Below are positions 53,666 through 61,503 of a stretch of DNA of 64,000 bases, piece by piece. The first letter of the stretch is position 1; the number at the start of each line of letters is the position of its first letter. Where the stretch lies: contig CAVSQM010000004.1 in assembly GCA_963730115.1 (NCBI GenBank), positions 1 through 64,000 on the forward strand, read 5' to 3'. The notes beneath the pieces are model-generated. The model searched no databases and was not told the origin of the DNA. It saw nothing but the letters and a program-made list of their open reading frames with translations. The stretch is from DASQFQ01 sp963730115. Its GTDB lineage: Bacteria; Actinomycetota; Thermoleophilia; Solirubrobacterales; Solirubrobacteraceae. The translations under genes and the position numbers were made by a program.

Positions 53666-54367
53666 ATGACCGTCTCAGCAGTGCTCGATGCCGCTGGTCG
53701 GCGTCGCTCGCCCGCGACCATGCCCGGCTACCACGCCGGACGTCCGCCCCGCAACAAGGGGCGGGTCTATCCCGCCGACCCGCCGACCGTGGAGGAGATC
53801 GTCGCCGTGATGCGCGAGGCCAGCGATGACCGCCACGGGTTCAGGCTGCGCGCGCTGATCGTGGTGCTCTGGCGCGGCGGTCTGCGCGTCGCGGAGGCGC
53901 TGGCGCTCGGCGAAGCCGACCTCGATCCCAGGCGCGGCTCGCTGCTCGTGCGTAACGGCAAGGGCGGTCGCCGCCGCGAGATCGGCATGGACGCCTGGGG
54001 TTGGGAGCAGCTCTCGCCCTGGCTCGCCGCTCGCCTCGAGTTGCCGGTCGGTCCGCTGTTCTGCGTCATCGACGGCCCGACCCGCGGGCGGCCCTGGTCG
54101 AGTGCCAACGTGCGCGTCGAGTTCCGCCGGCTCGCCGCCCAAGCCGGTATCCGGCGCCGCTTCGCGCCGCACCAGCTGCGCCACGCGCACGCCGTCGAGC
54201 TCGCGCGTGAAGGCGTTCCGCTGAACGTGATCCAGCGCCAGCTCGGCCACGCCAACCTCGGCACGACCTCGATCTACCTGCAGGGCATCGACACAGAGGA
54301 GATCATCGCCGCCGTTCACGCTCGACGCGCGCCGATGATGTCCGCCACCGCCGGACTCCAGCTCTGA
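53666..54367 (+). CDS. compact tyrosine recombinase (phage-integrase family)
   Basis: A 233-residue protein from ATG 53666 with GGGAGGAG upstream. All catalytic residues are present: R74 (GGLRVAEAL), K99 (RNGKGGRRRE), H169 and R172 (APHQLRHAHA), H195 (RQLGHANLG) and nucleophile Y204 (TTSIYLQG). Only about 35 residues precede the catalytic domain, and the normal N-terminal core-binding (SAM-like) domain is absent or minimal. Such enzymes cut and rejoin DNA at short inverted sites. The gene stands alone, with a strong hairpin 90 bp upstream and a degenerate right half of the dispersed repeat about 115 bp downstream. It is the only recombinase in the window and the natural candidate for moving the repeat-bounded modules, though this is not shown. 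Confidence 0.88.
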   Translation: MTVSAVLDAAGRRRSPATMPGYHAGRPPRNKGRVYPADPPTVEEIVAVMREASDDRHGFRLRALIVVLWRGGLRVAEALALGEADLDPRRGSLLVRNGKGGRRREIGMDAWGWEQLSPWLAARLELPVGPLFCVIDGPTRGRPWSSANVRVEFRRLAAQAGIRRRFAPHQLRHAHAVELAREGVPLNVIQRQLGHANLGTTSIYLQGIDTEEIIAAVHARRAPMMSATAGLQL

Positions 54368-54480
54368 CCACACCGACGCCCGGACAGCGGGAGCGCCGCA
54401 CACGCTCCCGCTGCCAGCTCGAGAAGGCCACCGCGTTCGAGAACGAATGCGAGCGTCACAACACCTCGCCCGCGCACCCC

Positions 54481-54513
54481 GCTCGCACCTGCGTCTCGTC
54501 CGGAGCGGGAGTG
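54481..54513 (+). repeat. degenerate right half of the dispersed repeat
   Basis: GTCTCGTCCGGAGCGGGAGTG resembles the right-half terminus (TCGTCGTCCGGAGCGGGCGTG). No core was found next to it. Confidence 0.3.
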
Positions 54514-54593
54514 AGCTAGGCGCCAGCCGAGACGCGCGCTCCAGGCTCGCGGCTGACGCGTCGGATGCGTGGGCGAGACGCGCGCGAGGCCGT

Positions 54594-55390
54594 TCATGGC
54601 GCCGCGGCGTCTACGACGGCGGTCAGCGAGGTCCCGTCAGAGTCTGCGAGCACGCGCACGATCGGGAGGTCGAGCGCCGACTGGTACGGCGCCAGTTTCT
54701 CGTGCGCCTCCGGTCGCGTCGATGCGGCCACGCCGACGCGTCCGAGCGGGACATCCATGGCCGCGAAGTGCTTGCGATGGCGCTCGTCGATACTGCGGTA
54801 ATAGCGTTCCTCGTCGCGGAGTCGCTGCAGCGAGCCGGAGCCCACGGCGACTCGGACGTATGAAGCCACGACCGGCGCGGCGCGCCCCGCCGCGTCGGCT
54901 CCGTCCTGCACGCAGCGGCGCGCCTCTGCCACGCGGTTGGGCAGCATCCAGTTGAGGAGGACGCCGTCGGCAACGGCGCCACCGAGGCGCCACAGCCGGG
55001 GTCGCATGGCTGCCACGACGATGCGAGTCTCCGCCGGGAGGATCTGGCGGAGCTCGGCGACGGCGCGCTGTAGCGGGTCGATCTGTGGGCGGAGCTGGCC
55101 GGATCCGATCCCGATCCAGAGCTTCGCGGGATCGAGCCCGAGGCGGTCGATCTCGGCCCTGATCCGGGCCGGCTGATGACGGTCGAGGGGCAGGACTCCG
55201 ACGCCGAGCTCGAGTTGTGGTGCCCCAGCGGCGAGATGCGCGAGCGTCTCCAGACCGGAGGCGGCCGGCTCGTCGTTCGACCACAGCGAGTGGTATCCGA
55301 GATGCTCGCAGCGGGCGGCCAGGTCCCGGGCGAGTCCCGCGTCGAGGCCCGCGGTGATGCCCAGTCCCCGGTGTGTCGGCGTGGGGGTCT
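54594..55390 (-). CDS. luciferase-like (LLM class, probably F420-dependent) oxidoreductase
   Basis: About 265 residues. The N-terminal part, GLGITAGLDAGLARDLAARC then LGYHSLWSNDEP, followed by ETLAHLAAGAPQLELGVGVL, is typical of bacterial luciferase-like barrels. KLWIGIGSGQL, GGAVADGVLLNWMLPNRVAE and the C-terminal helices match F420-dependent LLM proteins. They oxidise or reduce substrates with a deazaflavin or FMN. No good start codon was found just before KTPTPTHRGLGI, so the 5' end is approximate. It lies 30 bp downstream of the P450 gene on the same strand and is likely co-transcribed with it. Confidence 0.7.
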
Positions 55391-55422
55391 TTATGGCCTT
55401 CGCCCCGCCCGGCCGCCGTCGT

Positions 55423-56778
55423 CTAGCGCGCCGCCAGCTGGATGGGAACGGCGCCCTTGGGCCGCAGCGTGATGCCCTCGGTGTCCAGCGGCACATCCTC
55501 CTGGTCGCTGCGGATCCGGAAGCGCTGCAACACCACGGCGACGGCGATCGCGGCCTCCAGCGTCGCGAAGCGCGATCCGATGCAGGCGCGCGGGCCGCCG
55601 CCAAACGGGAAATAGGCGTGTGGGTGCCGCGCGCGCTCGCGTTCCGGGGCGAAGCGAGCGGGGTCGAACGCCTCGGCGTCATCCCAGAACTGCGGATGCC
55701 GGTGCGTCGCGAACTGGCTCACCACGACGTATGCGCCCGCGGGGATCGAGTAGCCGCCGATCTCGTTCTCGGTCTCTGAGAGTCGGCCGAGCGCGTAGGC
55801 GGGCGGATACAGGCGCATCGCCTCCTTGATCGCCATCGCGGTGCGGCGGAGGGCGGGCACATCGTCGGCGGTCGGCGGCCGACCGTCGAGGACCGCATCC
55901 AGCTCGTCTTGGACGAGCCGCTGCTCGCTTGGATGGCGGCCGAGGAGATGGAGCGTGAACGTCAGCGCGGTCGACGTGGTCTCATGCCCGGCGAGCAGGA
56001 AGATCAGCACCTCGTCGCGCACCTGTTGGGCGTCCATCGCCGTGCCGGTGTCCGGATCGCGGGCGCGCAGCAGCCGCGAGAGGAGATCGTCGCCACCGGC
56101 TCCGGCCTCCTGCCGGTGTGCGATCAGCGTGTCGACGACGTCGTAGAGCGCTCGCCGGGCGCGCGCGGCCCTGCGGTTGCCGGGGGTGGGCCAGGACGTC
56201 GGCGGCGCCAGCGGCGACATCGCGCGCCGGAACGTGTGCCGGTTGAGCACCGGGAACGCCGAGTCGAGAACGTCGCCGGCCTTGGCCACGTCGTCGCCGA
56301 AGATCGCCCGCCCGACGACTCGCAACGCCAGTTGGACCATCTCGGCGTTGGCGTCAACGCGCGCGCCGTTTCGCGCGACGCGATCCCAGCGCCCCGCGAC
56401 GGCAGCGGTCTCCTCGGCCATCAGCTTCGAGTATGCGTCGACCTGTCTACGGGTGAACAGCGGCTGGACGAGGCGCCGCTGTCGTTGCCAGACCTCGCCT
56501 TCGCTGGTGAGCAGTCCCCAGCCGAAGGCTTGCGCGATCTGCTTGTAGAACCGGGTGCCCTTCGAATAGCCCTCGCGTGAGCCGGCCAGCACCGCCTTGA
56601 CCCCATCGGGATGGAACACGCAGTACAGGTCGAAGCGCACGCCGGGCGGTCCGACCGTGAGACGCACCACGTCCCCGTGCTCGAGCATCGCCCGCTCGTA
56701 CGTGCGGATTTGGCTCTTGCGCAGGTCGGGCGCCCAGCCGACCAGCGGGTTGGCGCGGGGGCGGGGTGGCGCTGCCAT
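55423..56778 (-). CDS. cytochrome P450
   Basis: A 451-residue protein, MAAPPRPRANPLVGWAPDLR. The I-helix oxygen-activation motif AGHETTS (near residue 260), the K-helix ExxR (KEAMR) and the heme-thiolate loop FPFGGGPRACIGSRFA (Cys near residue 397) are intact. The overall pattern (RYFKQIAQAFGWGLLTSEGE-like front, ETENEIGGYSIPAGAYVVVS) is closer to CYP102/CYP4-like than to typical actinobacterial soluble P450s. It inserts oxygen into a hydrophobic substrate using an external reductase, none of which is in the window. It is followed by the LLM gene and preceded 43 bp upstream by the BBE oxidase. Confidence 0.93.
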   Translation of the reverse strand: MAAPPRPRANPLVGWAPDLRKSQIRTYERAMLEHGDVVRLTVGPPGVRFDLYCVFHPDGVKAVLAGSREGYSKGTRFYKQIAQAFGWGLLTSEGEVWQRQRRLVQPLFTRRQVDAYSKLMAEETAAVAGRWDRVARNGARVDANAEMVQLALRVVGRAIFGDDVAKAGDVLDSAFPVLNRHTFRRAMSPLAPPTSWPTPGNRRAARARRALYDVVDTLIAHRQEAGAGGDDLLSRLLRARDPDTGTAMDAQQVRDEVLIFLLAGHETTSTALTFTLHLLGRHPSEQRLVQDELDAVLDGRPPTADDVPALRRTAMAIKEAMRLYPPAYALGRLSETENEIGGYSIPAGAYVVVSQFATHRHPQFWDDAEAFDPARFAPERERARHPHAYFPFGGGPRACIGSRFATLEAAIAVAVVLQRFRIRSDQEDVPLDTEGITLRPKGAVPIQLAAR

Positions 56779-56821
56779 GATCGCTATCACCCGTAAGGCC
56801 AGCGCGAGGCTGCGACCGGCA

Positions 56822-58191
56822 TCAGGCCTTGGGGTCGATGTTGAGGTTGAGCCGGAAGAGGTTGTCCGGGTCGTAGCGCCGCTTGAGCTCGGCGAGCCGC
56901 TCGTAGTTGGCGCCATAGGCGTCCCGGACGCGGTCGTAGTCGTCGGCCGACAGGTAGTTCGTGTATGAGCGCTCGGCCAAGTAGGGCGACAGTGCCTCGA
57001 AGGTATCGCGCGCCCAGGCGATCCCTGCCTCGGTGTCGGCGGGGTCGGTCCACTGGGAGATCAGCAGCAGGTTGTGGCCTGGTTCCCGGTGCGGGTAGGC
57101 CGTGGCCGAGGGGGCGACGCGCGTGACCGCGCCGTGGAACTCCTCGGTGATGAGCGCGCAGAGCTCGCTGGGTGCCTGCTCGAACGCGCTGGTCAGCACC
57201 TCGACGGCGGGATCGGAGAGCTCGGAGAAGAACGCCGACTTCCAATAGTTGAGCGCTCCCGGGAACAGCCAGTCGACTCCCGTGTTCACGACGGGATAGG
57301 GCATGCGCTGGATCATGTCCGCGGCCGGTGAGCCGAACTCGCGCAGCGGGCGGATGTCGGCCTCGGCTTGGTCGGCGTCGTCGCCCGCGTGGCAGAGCGC
57401 GATTCCGCAGAGCTTTACCCCCGATCCATCCGGGGCATGGAGGAACGCCGCCTGCGTGGAGAGCTCGTCCGGAAGGTCGGCGGCGAACTCGCGGTAGAAC
57501 GAGAAGAGCTGCGGCGCCGCCTCGAGGGGATGCAGCACCGCACCGCCGAGGACGCTGGCGGCGGCGTGCGCCCTGAACTCGAACGAGGTCACGACGCCGA
57601 AGTTGCCCCCGCCGCCCCGAAGCGCCCAGAACAGGTCGGGATCGGTGTCCTCGCTCGCAGTGACGACAGCGCCGGACGCGAGCACGACCTCGGCCGACAG
57701 CAGGTTGTCGACAGCCATCCCGTACTTGCCCATCAGCCAAGCGATCCCCCCGCCGAGCGTGAGGCCCGCGATCCCGGTGAGCGAGATCGACGCCGCTCGG
57801 GGTCGCGAGCCCGAATACGGCACTGGCGCGGTCGAGCTCGCCGACCCTGACGCCCGGCTGCGCGCGGACCGTCCGGCGTGCCGGGTCGACGTGGATACCC
57901 TTCATCAGGGACAGGTCGATCATCAGCCCGCCGTCAGTGACCGCCTTGCCGGCGACGTTGTGACCGCCGCCACGGACCGAGATCTCGAGCCCTTCCTCCC
58001 TGCCGACGTTGACCGCGTGCGACGACGTCGGCCGTGTGCATGCACCGCGCGATCACCCCCGGGTGCTTGTCGATCAGCAGGTTGTGGATTCGCCGGGCCT
58101 CGTCGTAACCGGGATCACCCGGAGTGAGGACCGGCCCCGAGAACACCTCCCCGAGCAGTTGGACGGAATCTTCGCTTGTCACGCTTGACAT
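56822..58191 (-). pseudogene. FAD-linked (BBE-like) oxidase, two frameshifts
   Basis: Three frames join into one berberine-bridge-type oxidase: MSSVTSEDSVQLLGEVFSGP; then from about 58015 the FAD-binding VRGGGHNVAGKAVTDGGLMI and VRAQPGVRVGELDRA; then from about 57800 GIAGLTLGGGIAWLMGKYGM, LFWALRGGGGNFGVVTSFEF and the C-terminal BBE tail YDPDNLFRLNLNIDP. The family oxidises sugars or aromatic alcohols with covalent FAD. All signature regions exist, so the indels are recent or technical. It is first in an operon with the P450 and LLM genes and divergent from a TetR gene. Confidence 0.8.
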
Positions 58192-58234
58192 GACGCGGCC
58201 CCTTAGTGGTCGTTGGCTGTCGACCTATACTGAT

Positions 58235-58255
58235 CGGTACAGTACCGCTCGGTAC
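58235..58255. promoter_or_regulatory. TetR-type operator upstream of the BBE/P450 operon
   Basis: CGGTAC-A-GTACCG (58235-58247) is a perfect 13-bp palindrome, followed by a further CGGTAC (58250-58255). It lies between the divergent TetR and oxidase genes, about 45 and 15 bp from their starts. Confidence 0.75.
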
Positions 58256-58269
58256 ACTACCAACACGGC

Positions 58270-58851
58270 ATGGGACGCGCAAGAACTTTCGACGCCGACG
58301 AAGCCCTGAACAGGGCGATGACCGTGTTCTGGAGCAAGGGCTATGAGGGGACGTCGCTCTCCGATCTCACGGAAGCGATGGGCATCAACCGTCCCAGCCT
58401 CTACGCCGCGTACGGCAACAAGCAGGAGCTGTTTCGCAAGGCCCTCGAGCGCTACGGCGACGGGCCTTCGTCCTATGAGCGTGAAGCCCTCGCGCAACCC
58501 ACCGCGCGTGAAGTCGCCGAGGGCCTGCTACGCGGCGCCGCCGATGTGCAGACCGATCCGGACACTCCGGCCGGTTGTCTCGCCGTCCTGGGCACCACGT
58601 ACTGCGCTAAGGACTCCTCGCCTGTCGGCAAGATCGTGATCGCGTTCCGCCTCGCCGGCCAGGCCGCGATCCGCGAGCGCTTCGAGCGAGCCCGTGCCGT
58701 GGGTGATCTCCCGGCGAATGCCGATCCCAAGGCGCTGACCAGCTACCTCGGGACCGTCGTCTGTGGCATGGCTGTGCAAGCCGCGTCCGGGGCAACCCGG
58801 AGCGAGCTCGAACGCGTGATCGAGCTCACCATGCGCGCCTGGCCACAGTGA
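58270..58851 (+). CDS. TetR/AcrR-family repressor
   Basis: A 193-residue protein, MGRARTFDADEALNRAMTVF, with helix-turn-helix LSDLTEAMGINRPSLYAAYG (about residues 32-51). The MGR.R.FD.DEAL..A...FW..GYE opening is the subgroup (AcrR/PsrA-like 'YcdC') that often controls oxidoreductase genes. A perfect palindrome in the intergenic region is its likely operator for itself and the BBE/P450/LLM operon. Confidence 0.9.
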   Translation: MGRARTFDADEALNRAMTVFWSKGYEGTSLSDLTEAMGINRPSLYAAYGNKQELFRKALERYGDGPSSYEREALAQPTAREVAEGLLRGAADVQTDPDTPAGCLAVLGTTYCAKDSSPVGKIVIAFRLAGQAAIRERFERARAVGDLPANADPKALTSYLGTVVCGMAVQAASGATRSELERVIELTMRAWPQ

Positions 58852-59258
58852 CGACGCTTCTCGGCAGAGTGCGTCGGGCGCGTGGCGCGGAGCGATCCGC
58901 GACGGCTCGCGGGCAGGCGCCCTGATTCGCCGCATCGTGCACCCTGCCGGGCGCGGTGGGCCGCATCAGCGGGTCTCGTCCGGCCTCCCTGTCAGATCGG
59001 GGGCCCGGAATGGGCACCAAAGTCCTCGGCTGTCTGACGAGGAGCGCGCAGCGATGCGCGCGTGATCGCCAGCTGACCGAGCGGGCGGTAAGCCCACCCG
59101 GACAGCATCCCTCCGAGTCTGCTGTCGATACACGACGAACGCGCAGTCTCGCTGGCGGCCGAGCTCGCGCCCGCGCACCGCGATGAGCGGGCCTCTCGCG
59201 ACCGTCGCGGCAGACGCCGGCTTGGACGAGAACGACGAGCCGAGCGGCCCGCGCTGGT
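58852..59258. other. non-coding stretch before repeat 29
   Basis: No gene was recognised. The last 30 bp (GGACGAGAACGACGAGCC at 59224-59241) form the left half of repeat 29. Confidence 0.35.
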
Positions 59259-59282
59259 GAGTGCTGCTTCGCGCGAAGAGCA
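59259..59282 (+). repeat. dispersed palindromic repeat, copy 29 (best palindrome)
   Basis: The core reads GAGTGCTGCTTCGCGCGA, then AGAGCA. CTTCGCGCGAAG is a perfect 12-bp palindrome. Outside it GGTGAGT pairs with ACTCACG, and GGACGAGAACGACGAGC with GCTCGTCGTCC, giving a ~110-bp folded structure from about 59224 to 59336. Confidence 0.88.
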
Positions 59283-59312
59283 GGAGTGAGGGCGGACTCA
59301 CGCGAGACGCCT

Positions 59313-61351
59313 GCTCGTCGTCCGAAGCGGGCGTGCGCCGAAGCCAGGGGTGACGGTCGCTTCGCGCAACAACGCAGAAGCCTCGCGCTCGTGGCGCGCC
59401 GTCAAGGAGCTGGTACCGCTCAATCTGTACTTGCGCAGTTGTCTCGAGTAGCCGAGAAGCGTCACGGCCGACAACCGATACTTCAGAGTCGTCGCCTGCG
59501 CGGCAATCGGCGGCCTGGGCCGCTACTACCGGCGCCGTCCCAGGCGGCGTCCCCAGTCACGTGCGAGCAGAAAGCGAATGAGGCGCAGCGCGAGCTTACC
59601 CTTGCGCGCCGTGTAGGGGTACCAGAGGAGCTCCGACCTGGGTGTCAGCCGGGTTGCGGTGACCGCCTGCGGCCGGCAGTACTTGCGAACCCCGTGTGCG
59701 CCACCGAGCCGTGCGCCAACGCCTGACTCCTTCCAGCCGCCTTGTGGCACGGGAAACGTGAAGACGTTGGTGAACATGTCGTTGACGTTCACCGCGCCTA
59801 CCTCCAGGCGCCGAGCGAGACGCTCACCGCGGGCGCGGTCCCGAGTCCAGATGCTGGCCGACAGCCCGTAGCTCGAGTCGTTCGCGAGCCGGATCGCCTC
59901 TTCGGCGTCTTTGACCTTCATCACCGGCAGCGTCGGGCCGAACGTCTCCTCGCGCATGCAGCTCATCGACTGTTCGACGTCCACGAGCACGGTGGGCTCG
60001 AAGAACGCTCCCGGCAGGTCCGCGCGCTTGCCGCCGACGAGTGCGCGTGCCCCCTTCCCCAGCGCCTCGGACACGTGCCGCTCGACGATGGTGAGCTGGG
60101 TTTCGCTGGAGAGCACCCCGACGTCGGCGTCGAAGCCCAGGCGGTCGGGGCCCTGGCGCAGGCCGCGCACGCGCTCGGTTACCAGCGCGACGAACTCGTC
60201 GTGCACCGGCTCCTCGACGTAGACGCGCTCAACGGAAGTGCATGCCTGGCCGGTGTTGGCCATGCCGCCCCAGACCGCACCGTTTGCCGCTCGTTCGAGG
60301 TCGGCGTCGGCGAGCACGACCATCGCGTCTTTGCCCCCGAGCTCGAGGCTGTATGGGATCAGCCGCTCGCCGGCGCGCTGGGCGATCCTTCTGCCTGTCC
60401 GGGTAGAGCCGGTGAACTGGATGAAGTCGGCCTCGTCAACCAGCGAGGCGCCAGTGGCTCCCGCGCCGGTCAGGCATTCGAGCACTCCTGGAGCGCCCAG
60501 GTCCTCGCGCCAGCCACGGACGATCTCGCGGGTGGCGAGCGGGGTCAGCTCAGACGGCTTGATGGCGACCGCTGCACCCGCCAACAGCGCGGGCACCGAA
60601 TCGGCGAGGGCGACCGCAATGGGGAAGTTCCACGGGCAGATGACGCCCACGACCGGGTATGGCCGGTAGGCGATCGTCAACCTCTTGCTCGCTGTGAGCA
60701 GACCGTGCGGCCGCGGATGCAAGTCGGCCAAAAACCTCTCGGCACGCTTCCGGTAGTACTCGATCAAGTCGATCGCCGTCGGGACCTCCAGGCTGGCCTC
60801 CTGCCACGGCTTCCCCGTCTCCCGCTGGAGCAGCTCCGCGACGCGCTCATCGTTGTCGAACAGCCAGTCACGCAAGCGCCCGAGCCAGTGGCCTCGGCCG
60901 ATCGGTCCGAGCGCCTCCCAAGCCGGCTGGTGGCCCCGCAGTCGCCCGACGGCGGCGCGCACGTCCTCGGCGCCGAGATCGGGCAAGGAGGCGACCAAGG
61001 AGCCATCCGCGGGCGACCTCACCTCGAAGTCCGGAGCACGCTGCGGACCGTTCCCGGACGGCCGCGCTCCAATCTCGTGCGCGCCCGTGGACTTCACCTC
61101 GGGGTCGCTCGCCCCCATCAGTGCTTGATCTTCTCACGGCTCGATCGGCAATGCCAATCGACACCAGGTCGCGGACGATCGACACGGGCGCGGACCCGAT
61201 CAGCGCCGGCGTCACGCACACCTCGTGGAGCAGGGAGATCTCGCCGCCACCCGATCGATCATCACGCTCGCGATCGCGTGGAGACGGACTTCCGCTCGGG
61301 ACGAGAACGACGCGCCGAACCGGGCGCCTGGTGAGTGCTCCTTTGCGCGAG
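59313..61351 (+). repeat. duplicated module, copy 2 (partner 4413-6452)
   Basis: A direct duplicate of 4413-6452, with the intact aldehyde dehydrogenase. Its right end falls inside the core of repeat 30, and its left end in the right half of repeat 29. Confidence 0.9.
59526..61118 (-). CDS. NAD(P)-dependent aldehyde dehydrogenase (intact copy)
   Basis: A 530-residue protein, MGASDPEVKSTGAHEIGARP. Catalytic elements: N164 (CPWNFP), K187 (AIKPSE), the FTGST cofactor loop (235-239), E259 (LELGGKDA) and nucleophile C293 (TGQACTS). The late motif EETFGPTLPV (Glu holding the nicotinamide ribose) is also present. The C-terminal ~45 residues after VRKYCRPQAV are a basic extension (TPRSELLWYPYTARKGKLAL) seen in a group of actinobacterial ALDHs and possibly membrane-associated. 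It oxidises an unknown aldehyde. It is alone in its module and duplicated, frameshifted, at 4626-6219. Confidence 0.93.
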   Translation of the reverse strand: MGASDPEVKSTGAHEIGARPSGNGPQRAPDFEVRSPADGSLVASLPDLGAEDVRAAVGRLRGHQPAWEALGPIGRGHWLGRLRDWLFDNDERVAELLQRETGKPWQEASLEVPTAIDLIEYYRKRAERFLADLHPRPHGLLTASKRLTIAYRPYPVVGVICPWNFPIAVALADSVPALLAGAAVAIKPSELTPLATREIVRGWREDLGAPGVLECLTGAGATGASLVDEADFIQFTGSTRTGRRIAQRAGERLIPYSLELGGKDAMVVLADADLERAANGAVWGGMANTGQACTSVERVYVEEPVHDEFVALVTERVRGLRQGPDRLGFDADVGVLSSETQLTIVERHVSEALGKGARALVGGKRADLPGAFFEPTVLVDVEQSMSCMREETFGPTLPVMKVKDAEEAIRLANDSSYGLSASIWTRDRARGERLARRLEVGAVNVNDMFTNVFTFPVPQGGWKESGVGARLGGAHGVRKYCRPQAVTATRLTPRSELLWYPYTARKGKLALRLIRFLLARDWGRRLGRRR

Positions 61352-61356
61352 GAGCA
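61333..61356 (+). repeat. dispersed palindromic repeat, copy 30
   Basis: The core reads GAGTGCTCCTTTGCGCGA, then GGAGCA. It is identical to copy 3 up to GCGCGAG and then differs. Between it and the next start codon (61504) nothing else was seen. Confidence 0.85.
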
Positions 61357-61503
61357 GCAGCGGGTTCGGATTGCCTGCGTCGGCCTCTCCAGGGCGGGCC
61401 TCGGCATCCCAGCGACTGGTTGCTTGTCACGAGAAGCCAGGAAACGGTTGAGCGGGGCCGCGAGCGGTTGACTGGCCCTTCGGTGTGCGGGAGGGTCAGG
61501 CCG

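Noticed and set aside
518..61356. Dispersed repeats as classical integron attC sites
   Set aside because: The folded palindrome and cassette layout are similar, but no consistent GTTRRRY/RYYYAAC boxes flank the copies, the apparent crossover is central rather than at an outer box, and no IntI with its extra helix was seen.
518..61356. Dispersed repeats as a CRISPR array
   Set aside because: Copies are kilobases apart, in both orientations, with genes between them and no cas genes.
518..61356. Core as a dif/XerCD site
   Set aside because: Only about 12 of 16 central bases are symmetric and the sequence does not resemble actinobacterial dif. Thirty copies would also be incompatible with chromosome dimer resolution.
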